Origin: a candidate division NC10 bacterium SPGG6 | Lineage (GTDB): Bacteria > Methylomirabilota > Methylomirabilia > Methylomirabilales > CSP1-5 | Length of the DNA: 12,267 nt | Assembly: GCA_001643535.1 (NCBI GenBank) | Contig: LXTG01000042.1 | Coordinates: 1 to 12,267 of the forward strand | Reading direction: 5' to 3' | Shown here: positions 1 through 5,218 of the stretch, one piece after another | How the letters are laid out: the number at the start of each line of letters is the position of its first letter | Numbering within the stretch: position 1 is the stretch's first letter | Notes under the pieces: generated by a model | Told to the model about the DNA's origin: nothing | Seen by the model: only the letters and a program-made list of their open reading frames with translations | The model's database searches: none | Position numbers and translations under genes: made by a program

Positions 1-25
1 CATTCAAAAGGGAAAGGAGCGGATC

Positions 26-181
26 ATGCAACTCTGGTATACGATCTTCATCTTCACTTTCATCACACTGTACGGCACCTTGAGCTTTGCGCTCTTGGGC
101 AGTTGGGCGTATGAGAGTGTTAAGTCTCTCAGGGATGTCCGTCGCCGGCCAGCCCGAAGAACGAGCAATATTGGCGCATAA
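26..181 (+). CDS. small single-pass membrane protein, 51 residues
   Basis: A short ORF opens at ATG 26 after a good ribosome binding site (AAGGAG at 14-19, 6 nt before the start) and ends at TAA 179-181. The product has one hydrophobic segment at about residues 3-28 (rich in Phe, Ile, Leu, Thr, Tyr) followed by a strongly basic tail (RRRPARR at about 39-45). It is therefore probably an inner-membrane miniprotein with the C-terminus in the cytoplasm. I do not recognise the family. It could be an accessory subunit of a membrane complex encoded upstream of the window, but nothing here shows that. It lies 112 nt before trxA on the same strand. Good RBS, clear hydrophobic segment and positive-inside tail make it likely to be real. 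Confidence 0.6.
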   Translation: MQLWYTIFIFTFITLYGTLSFALLGSWAYESVKSLRDVRRRPARRTSNIGA

Positions 182-293
182 CGGGGCTTAACAGCCTCTG
201 GCGAGGAAGCGAATCCCGTGTTGGATAAGCGCCTCCCCTAATTTGTGCCTATAAAGGATGTCCGTTATCAACAGCAAGAAGGAGGTTAAAGCG

Positions 294-635
294 ATGGCAG
301 AGAACACGAAGTACATCACGCTGACCGACGATAACTTCCAGGGTGAAGTGCTTGAAAGTCCCCAGCCGGTCTTGGTGGATTTCTGGGCTGACTGGTGCGG
401 GCCGTGTCGTACGATCGCGCCGGTGATCGAAGAGCTGGCGGCTGAATTTGAAGGACACGCCAAAGTAGGGAAATTACACGTTGACCACAATGCCCGCGTC
501 GCGGCACAGTATGGTATCCGGTCCATCCCAACCCTTCTGTTATTCAAGGATGGTCAGGTTGTAGATCAGGTCGTTGGCGTGCTGCCAAAAAAGGTGCTCG
601 TTGGCAAGCTCAATGCCCTGCTCCAAGCAGCGTAG
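294..635 (+). CDS. trxA: thioredoxin
   Basis: Cytosolic thiol-disulfide oxidoreductase that passes electrons from thioredoxin reductase to protein disulfides and peroxiredoxins. At 113 residues it is close to the usual length of about 105-110. The active site is WCGPC at residues 34-38, preceded by DFWADW, and the cis-proline motif SIPT has Pro79. The family pattern PVLVDFWA, APVIEELA and the C-terminal helix are all present. I chose ATG 294 because AAGGAGGT at 279-286 sits 7 nt before it; an in-frame ATG at 258 has no such site and adds 12 atypical residues. trxB follows after a 65-nt gap, and a selenoprotein peroxiredoxin-like gene comes after that, so this looks like a complete reducing pathway in one transcript. 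Confidence 0.97.
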   Translation: MAENTKYITLTDDNFQGEVLESPQPVLVDFWADWCGPCRTIAPVIEELAAEFEGHAKVGKLHVDHNARVAAQYGIRSIPTLLLFKDGQVVDQVVGVLPKKVLVGKLNALLQAA

Positions 636-700
636 CGCACGCAGGGGATGGGTTCAAATTCGCATGGATGGTATTGCATCCGTGAGAGAAGGCGATAATC

Positions 701-1756
701 ATGAGTTGGCAAAATGTGCATTCCCTCAATGGAATTCCTGATCTTTCGGCTTTCGACGGTGTGGACTTTTCCAATGCAGAGCATCGATCTCTGGTGATTA
801 TCGGGACGGGTCCCGCCGGCCTCACGGCCGCGGTCTATGCTGCGCGGGCCAACCTCAAGCCGCTTGTGGTGAAGGGGCTCGAGCCGGGAGGCCAGCTCGT
901 CACGACGACTGATGTCGAAAACTACCCGGGCTTTCCCGATGGGGTCCTCGGGCCGGAACTGATGCAGCTTTTTGAGGCACAAGCCATCCGATTCGGCGCG
1001 GAAATGCGCTACGGCATCGTGACGGCAGTCGACTTTTCACAACGGCTTTTTCGCCTCCTGGTGGACGGGGAGAAGCCCGTGCGTGCTGATGCGGTGATTA
1101 TTTCCACCGGCGCGTCTGCCAGGTATCTCGGGTTGGAGAACGAGCGGCGACTGCTGGGGCGCGGTGTCTCAGCCTGTGCAACCTGTGATGGGGCTTTCTT
1201 CCGGGGGCAGGAAGTGGCCGTTGTCGGGGGAGGGGATACCGCGATGGAGGAAGCGCTGTTTCTGACGCGTTTTGCCTCGCGGGTGCATGTCATTCACCGG
1301 CGTGACGGATTGCGCGCCTCCAAGATCATGCAGCAACGGGCCTTTGCCAATGAAAGGATTACCGTTATGTGGAACACCGTGATGGAGGATGTGGTGGGGG
1401 AAAACGAAGTCGAAGGGCTCGTGCTCAAGAACGTAGAGACTGGGAGCACGTCTACCCTGCCTGTGAAGGGTCTCTTTGTAGCAATCGGGCATCAGCCTAA
1501 CACGGATATCTTCAGGGGGTGGCTCGAGATGGACGAACCGGGATACATTCTGACCCGTCCAGGTTCGACTCAGACGAACGTGCCAGGCGTCTTTGCGTGT
1601 GGCGATGTGCAAGATCATGTATATAGGCAGGCAGTTACTGCCGCTGGAACTGGCGCTATGGCAGCGATTGATGCCGAGCGGTGGCTGGCCGAGCACTCTG
1701 CTACGGATGCGCTCCCAGGCCCCTCTTCCTGTGCCGTGGGCGAGACCTGCGGCTAA
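701..1756 (+). CDS. trxB: thioredoxin-disulfide reductase (NADPH, FAD)
   Basis: Low-molecular-weight flavoenzyme that reduces thioredoxin with NADPH in the cytosol. The FAD-binding GTGPAG lies at residues 35-40, the redox disulfide CATC at 159-162 followed by DGAFF, the NADP-binding GGGDTA at 176-181, the NADPH-phosphate motif HRRDGLRASK from 199, and the second FAD motif FACGDVQD at 298-305. The 351 residues exceed the usual 310-320. The extra length is an N-terminal stretch of about 28 residues before the first Rossmann strand and a C-terminal tail of about 20 ending in SCAVGETCG, with Cys344 and Cys350. The ATG at 701 is preceded by GAGAAGG at 684-690; a later start is possible because the N-terminal extension is not part of the fold. 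It sits between trxA and the selenoprotein gene, its likely downstream clients. Confidence 0.96.
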   Translation: MSWQNVHSLNGIPDLSAFDGVDFSNAEHRSLVIIGTGPAGLTAAVYAARANLKPLVVKGLEPGGQLVTTTDVENYPGFPDGVLGPELMQLFEAQAIRFGAEMRYGIVTAVDFSQRLFRLLVDGEKPVRADAVIISTGASARYLGLENERRLLGRGVSACATCDGAFFRGQEVAVVGGGDTAMEEALFLTRFASRVHVIHRRDGLRASKIMQQRAFANERITVMWNTVMEDVVGENEVEGLVLKNVETGSTSTLPVKGLFVAIGHQPNTDIFRGWLEMDEPGYILTRPGSTQTNVPGVFACGDVQDHVYRQAVTAAGTGAMAAIDAERWLAEHSATDALPGPSSCAVGETCG

Positions 1757-1800
1757 GAAAAATGTTTGCCCTTCACACTTGCAAAAATGGAGGAAAGACC

Positions 1801-2274
1801 ATGCGTTTGGAGAACAACCAGCAGTTTCCGAATGTCGTCGCTCGAAGAGTGCAGGGCGGTGAGATAACGATTCCCGGTGACCTTGCTGGCAGTTGGAGTG
1901 TGTTACTCTTCTACCGGGGAGAGTGGTGACCATACTGCAATCAGCAGTTGGCTGACTTTCAGAGAAACATTGAACGGTTCAAAGAGATCGGCACCCAGGT
2001 GGTGGCGTTTTCTGTGGACTCGGAAGATGACGCGAAAAAGATGGTGGATCGCCATAAGCTCACCTATCCAGTCCTTTACGGACTTAACCCCCGAGAGATC
2101 GCCGCGACCATCGGCGGCTACATCAACGAGGAGCCGCCTTACCACCACCCCTCAGGGTTCATCTTGCGACCAAATGGAACCATCGTCTTGCTCGTCCAAT
2201 CCAGCGGTGCGATCGGCCGGCTCGTGGCAGATGATACTGTTGGGTTGATCCAGCACTATCAAAAGCACGGGTAG
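1801..2274 (+). CDS. peroxiredoxin-like selenoprotein (AhpC/TSA, thioredoxin fold) with in-frame UGA as selenocysteine
   Basis: The reading frame from ATG 1801 (GGAGG at 1790-1794) is interrupted once, by TGA at 1927-1929, and continues in the same frame to TAG at 2272-2274: 157 residues counting residue 43 as selenocysteine. Residues 35-46 read LLFYRGEW-U-PYC. In AhpC/TSA-type relatives this is the well-known FYRGxWCPYC motif, so UGA sits exactly on the catalytic first Cys, giving a UxxC redox site with Cys46. Downstream regions also fit the thioredoxin fold (VVAFSVDSEDDAKK, YPVLYG, HPSGFILRPNGTIV). Both sides of the UGA show family similarity, so this is not decay. A SECIS-like hairpin lies just downstream. 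Likely role: thiol-dependent peroxide or disulfide reduction with electrons from TrxA/TrxB, encoded immediately upstream; trxB is 44 nt away. The exact substrate is unknown. Reading UGA as stop would leave a useless 42-residue peptide. Confidence 0.9.
1935..1962 (+). promoter_or_regulatory. putative bacterial SECIS hairpin for UGA 1927-1929
   Basis: The mRNA immediately after the UGA can fold into a stem-loop. The upper stem pairs UCAGC (1941-1945) with GCUGA (1951-1955) around the 5-nt loop AGUUG (1946-1950). After a bulged C1956, A1939-A1940 pair with U1957-U1958; a C1938/U1959 mismatch follows; then CUG (1935-1937) pairs with CAG (1960-1962). The apical loop begins 17 nt after the UGA and has a G at its second position, both matching what is known of bacterial SECIS elements recognised by SelB. 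The fold was made by eye and has no computed energy. An alternative hairpin, ACUGC (1934-1938) with GCAGU (1944-1948), is closer to the UGA and fits the rule less well. Confidence 0.72.
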
Positions 2275-2300
2275 TAAGCAGACGAGGAGGGCGAGATCGG

Positions 2301-3443
2301 GTGGCTGACGGCCTCGGCATCGAACTGGACGAGGCTTTCACCGGTTTACCTCGATTCGCCCTTCCCGGAATAGGCGGCTGGCGTCTGAAGTGTGTGCGAG
2401 GGAATAACATGATGGAAGAGACAGAGCGCTTGGTGAAGATTTTGGCTGGCGGGCAGGTGCAGCCCCATGGGAACGGGCAATCGGCTCGGGTCGCTCGCTC
2501 AGAGAGGGACGAAGATCTGCTCGACGCCTATTCGCGTGCCGTCGTGCGCGTGGTGGAAAAGGTTGGCCCGGCGGTCGTGAGTATCGGCGTAAAGAAGCAA
2601 GCCCGCGTGCCGCACTTTGGGCAGGAGGGTGCGGGGTCAGGCGTGATTATCGCCCCGGACGGTTTTGTGCTCACAAACCACCACGTGGTGGAGCGGGCGA
2701 AGGAGGTCGAGGTGGGCCTGACGGATGGGCGCACGTTCCCGGCTCATATTGTGGGGAGTGACCCAGCTACAGACCTCGCCGTGGTCCGCGCCGAGGCCAG
2801 CAATCTGCCGACCGCCGAGCTGGGCGATTCCGATTCGTTGCGGGTCGGTCAGTTGGCCATCGCCATCGGGAATCCACTCGGATTTCAGAGCACGGTCTCG
2901 ACCGGGGTGATCTCTGCCCTGGGGCGGGCGCTCCGCAGCCAGTCCGGCCGACTGATCGAGAACGTGATTCAGACGGATGTGGCGCTCAATCCGGGCAACT
3001 CCGGCGGGCCGCTGGTGGATAGCCGTGGCCACGTGATTGGCATTAACACGGCGATGATCTTCATGGCCCAAGGGATCAGTTTCGCGGTGCCGGTGAACAC
3101 GGCGAGGTGGGTGGTGGGCGAGCTGGTCACGCGCGGGAAAGTCAAGCGGGCCTACCTGGGTATCGCCGGACAGGTCCGACCAATTGGTCGCCGCGTCCAA
3201 CGCCAATTTGCGTTGAAGGCTCCCACGGCTGTCGAAATTATTTCGGTGGAAGAGCGTGGGCCGGCGCACCGGGCGGGGCTGCGCGAGGGAGATCTGATCG
3301 TCGCTCTGAACGGTGAAGGCATTACCGGCGTGGATGACATTCATCGGCTCTTAACGGGTTGGCCGGCCGCCTCGTCCCTCAGTCTGACGATCCTGCGCAA
3401 CGGCGAGCAGCTCCAGGTGCAGGCCATGCCAGACGAGATGTAG
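2301..3443 (+). CDS. HtrA/Deg-family trypsin-like serine protease with one PDZ domain (S1C)
   Basis: Protein quality-control protease. The chymotrypsin-fold domain spans about residues 75-275 and carries the full triad: His128 in TNHHVV, Asp158 in DPATDLAV, Ser234 in NPGNSGGPL. One PDZ domain covers about 285-376 (YLGIAG, VEIISVEERGPAHRAGLREGDLIVALNG written in part). The length of 380 residues is normal for a single-PDZ HtrA. The start is uncertain. GTG 2301 has AGGAGG at 2285-2290 with a 10-nt spacer; ATG 2409 (MMEETERLVK) has only a weak GAGGG but would remove 36 residues that look unlike the family. Neither start gives a clear signal peptide or N-terminal membrane anchor, unlike DegP/DegQ/DegS, so a cytosolic location or a different export route is possible. 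It follows the selenoprotein gene by 26 nt and is probably co-transcribed. Confidence 0.93.
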   Translation: MADGLGIELDEAFTGLPRFALPGIGGWRLKCVRGNNMMEETERLVKILAGGQVQPHGNGQSARVARSERDEDLLDAYSRAVVRVVEKVGPAVVSIGVKKQARVPHFGQEGAGSGVIIAPDGFVLTNHHVVERAKEVEVGLTDGRTFPAHIVGSDPATDLAVVRAEASNLPTAELGDSDSLRVGQLAIAIGNPLGFQSTVSTGVISALGRALRSQSGRLIENVIQTDVALNPGNSGGPLVDSRGHVIGINTAMIFMAQGISFAVPVNTARWVVGELVTRGKVKRAYLGIAGQVRPIGRRVQRQFALKAPTAVEIISVEERGPAHRAGLREGDLIVALNGEGITGVDDIHRLLTGWPAASSLSLTILRNGEQLQVQAMPDEM

Positions 3444-3525
3444 CGGTGGTCACATAGCGGGCGGTCACTCCGGCGGTCCCGTCCTGAAGGTCGGACGCTG
3501 CAAAGGTTTTCCTCGGAGGTAAACG

Positions 3526-4464
3526 GTGGAGGAGCGTTACGTCGAGGTGAGCGTCCCTGCCACGATCGAGACTACAGAGGCGCTCGCCGATTTCCTTTTC
3601 TCTGAGGGGGCGCTCGGTCTCGTCATAGAAGATCCCCTCGACACTTCACCCGAAGTCCTCATCCGTGCAAGCTTCTCCAAGACCTCGGCAATCGAACCGA
3701 TCATTGCGCAACTGGAACAATACCAGGGGGAGCTCAAGACGCTGGGCCTCACGGGTGCGGTGGGGCGGATCGAGACGCGCCAAATACCGGCTGAGGACTG
3801 GGGGAAAAGCTGGAAGGAGCATTTTAAGCCGCTTGCGGTCGGCAGGCGCTTGGTCGTTGCCCCGCCCTGGGAGGCTGGCCCATTCCCGGAGGATCGGTTC
3901 CTGATCCGGATCGACCCCGGGATGAGTTTCGGCACGGGCCATCACGCGACGACCCGGATGTGCCTCGAAGCCCTCGAGACCTTCATGGGGCAGTGGGCAG
4001 AGACCCAGGGACCCGGGATACTCGACGTAGGGGCGGGGACCGGGATCCTCGCGATTGCCGCAGCAACCCTCGGGGCGGAGCGAGTGCTCGCCATCGACAC
4101 GGACCCGGAGGCGTGCGAGGCTGCGGCGAGAAACCTTGCTCTGAACAGTATCACCGGCCGGGTCCAGATCTTCCATGGGTGTGTCGAGGCGCTCGGGTCC
4201 GAGACGCGGTTCGACCTGGCCCTTGCAAACCTCGATGCGAAGGGCCTGTGCCGGCTTTTTGAGCCCGTCTTGACCCGGCTTTCCCCACGGGGTGGGTTAG
4301 TTGTTTCAGGAATCTTGGTTGAAGAGGAGGGGGCCGTAACCGCCGCGGCCCGGGCCTCGGGGTTCCGATTGGCCGCGCGACAATCCGAGGGCGAATGGCT
4401 CTGCCTGAATCTGATCCCCGACGGTAGCGAAAGTTGTTGGATGGAAAAAAGGAACGCCGCCTAA
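3526..4464 (+). CDS. prmA: ribosomal protein L11 methyltransferase
   Basis: SAM-dependent class I methyltransferase that methylates ribosomal protein L11 in the cytosol. The N-terminal substrate-recognition part (residues 1 to about 75, MEERYVEVSVPATIETTEAL) is followed by the diagnostic PrmA segment DPGMSFGTGHHATTRMCLEAL and the SAM-binding motif ILDVGAGTGILAIAAATLGA, then VLAIDTDPEA, LALANLDAKGL and VVSGILVEEE. At 312 residues it matches the family (about 290-320). The start is GTG 3526 with GGAGGT at 3514-3519 and a 6-nt spacer. It is the last gene of the + strand run, 82 nt after the protease gene. Its stop codon TAA (4462-4464) lies inside the hairpin that terminates the convergent hsp20 gene. 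Confidence 0.95.
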   Translation: MEERYVEVSVPATIETTEALADFLFSEGALGLVIEDPLDTSPEVLIRASFSKTSAIEPIIAQLEQYQGELKTLGLTGAVGRIETRQIPAEDWGKSWKEHFKPLAVGRRLVVAPPWEAGPFPEDRFLIRIDPGMSFGTGHHATTRMCLEALETFMGQWAETQGPGILDVGAGTGILAIAAATLGAERVLAIDTDPEACEAAARNLALNSITGRVQIFHGCVEALGSETRFDLALANLDAKGLCRLFEPVLTRLSPRGGLVVSGILVEEEGAVTAAARASGFRLAARQSEGEWLCLNLIPDGSESCWMEKRNAA

Positions 4465-4484
4465 CATGTAGTCAGGCGGCGTTC
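4445..4484 (-). terminator. Rho-independent terminator of hsp20, overlapping the 3' end of prmA
   Basis: A perfect 11-bp inverted repeat, GAACGCCGCCT (4452-4462) and AGGCGGCGTTC (4474-4484), encloses an 11-nt loop. On the minus strand the stem is followed by CC and six T residues (A-run at 4445-4450 on the plus strand), the classic intrinsic terminator layout, 24 nt after the hsp20 stop. On the plus strand no T-run follows, so for prmA it would act as a 3' stabilising hairpin at most. The left arm codes for the last prmA residues. Confidence 0.85.
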
Positions 4485-4508
4485 ACAGCAGGTATCGGCC
4501 GGGTCCTT

Positions 4509-4985
4509 CTACTTCTGCTCACCAGCGGTCACTTCGATCTGGACCTTCTTTGGGGCGAGGGCCTCTTTCACAGGAATCGTGATGTGCAGGACGCCCTTGT
4601 CATACCGGGCGTTGATCTTCTCGGTATCGGCCTCCTCGGGCAGCCTCACGGTGCGTTCGAAGCGGCCATGGGCGATCTCCCGCAGATAGAACCCTGCCTC
4701 CTTCTTCTCCTCAGAGGTCTTTCGCTCGCCCCTGATCGTGAGTCGATCATCATCTACCGATAGATCGATCTCCTTCGGATCGACCCCGGGCAGCTCGGCG
4801 CGGACGTGGAACTGATCCCCCTCCACATACGCCTCGAGGGGCGGGACGAACCTGTCTGTGGTCTCAAGCCACGGCCACGAGTCGCGACCCTCAAGGAGTC
4901 GATCGAAACGACCAAACAGGCGATCGAATTCACGCTGGAGAGCGGTGGAACCATCGAACGGGGACCATCGACGAAACATCAGCAT
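4509..4985 (-). CDS. Hsp20/alpha-crystallin small heat-shock protein
   Basis: ATP-independent holdase chaperone that binds unfolding proteins in the cytosol. The 158 residues are standard for bacterial class A small heat-shock proteins. An N-terminal helical arm (FRRWSPFDGSTALQREFDRLF) precedes the alpha-crystallin domain at about residues 49-140, which contains ELPGVDPKEIDLSVDDDRLTIRGER, the GxFxRxxRLP pattern (HGRFERTVRLPEEAD, 106-120) and the signature NARYDKGVLHITIPV (125-139). The C-terminal tail VQIEV carries an IxV-type motif near residues 150-152. ATG 4985 is preceded by AGGAGGT with an 8-nt spacer; a second ATG two codons later (4979) is less well placed. It is a single-gene unit with its own promoter (5059-5087) and terminator, converging on prmA. 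Confidence 0.95.
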   Translation of the reverse strand: MLMFRRWSPFDGSTALQREFDRLFGRFDRLLEGRDSWPWLETTDRFVPPLEAYVEGDQFHVRAELPGVDPKEIDLSVDDDRLTIRGERKTSEEKKEAGFYLREIAHGRFERTVRLPEEADTEKINARYDKGVLHITIPVKEALAPKKVQIEVTAGEQK

Positions 4986-5058
4986 CGCTACTCACCTCCT
5001 TATGATTGGGTCTTGGCCGCGTACATCTCGTCCGCAGCTGTCCGTTCCTTCCATATAG

Positions 5059-5087
5059 AATATAGTCGATGAGGCATATCTTGTCAA
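5059..5087 (-). promoter_or_regulatory. sigma70-type promoter of hsp20
   Basis: On the minus strand TTGACA (5087-5082) is separated by exactly 17 bp from TATATT (5064-5059): a perfect -35 box and a 5/6 -10 box. Transcription would start near 5052, giving a 5' leader of about 67 nt before ATG 4985. No CIRCE element (TTAGCACTC inverted repeat) or sigma32-type -10 box is visible. Known heat-shock genes often use those, so the control may be different here. Confidence 0.8.
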
Positions 5088-5091
5088 GTAT

Positions 5092-5133
5092 TAAGAAGAA
5101 AATCTTAGTAGCTACCACTCATATAAGAAGAAA
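5092..5133. repeat. direct repeat pair flanking a palindrome, just upstream of the hsp20 -35 box
   Basis: TAAGAAGAAA occurs at 5092-5101 and again at 5124-5133, a 32-bp period (about three helical turns). Midway between them lies the perfect palindrome GTAGCTAC (5108-5115). The array begins 4 bp upstream of the hsp20 -35 box in an AT-rich stretch unlike the GC-rich surroundings. The geometry suggests binding sites for an activator or an UP-like element. That is inference; the repeats themselves are seen directly. Confidence 0.5.
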
Positions 5134-5179
5134 CACTTTTATTTTCAATGGTTTGTGATCAAGAGTTGGACAGGCTGAT

Positions 5180-5199
5180 ACTCCCCTAGGGAGGGGAGT
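5180..5199 (-). terminator. hairpin after the RND pump gene, possible terminator
   Basis: ACTCCCC (5180-5186) pairs with GGGGAGT (5193-5199) around a 6-nt loop, 19 nt beyond the stop of the pump gene. No T-run follows on the minus strand, so it is not a canonical intrinsic terminator. It may stabilise the mRNA end or work with Rho. It is the only strong inverted repeat I see in the gap between the pump gene and hsp20. Confidence 0.4.
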
Positions 5200-5218
5200 G
5201 GGTTCTCTGAAGGCGCCC

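Noticed and set aside
258..293. Longer thioredoxin start at ATG 258
   Set aside because: No ribosome binding site before it, and the strong AAGGAGGT for the start at 294 lies inside the extra stretch.
1801..1929. Reading the peroxiredoxin-like gene as a pseudogene broken by a nonsense mutation
   Set aside because: The only stop is TGA, it replaces the catalytic Cys exactly, the rest of the protein is intact, and a hairpin of SECIS type follows. Decay would not favour that codon and place.
1169..1933. 254-residue minus-strand frame opposite trxB
   Set aside because: No protein-like composition or RBS and it is fully opposite trxB and the selenoprotein gene.
1948..2274. A separate 108-residue protein starting within the peroxiredoxin-like gene
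   Set aside because: The open stretch counted from 1948 (TTG codon, Leu) is in frame with the upstream part and has no ribosome binding site of its own; it is the C-terminal part of the selenoprotein.
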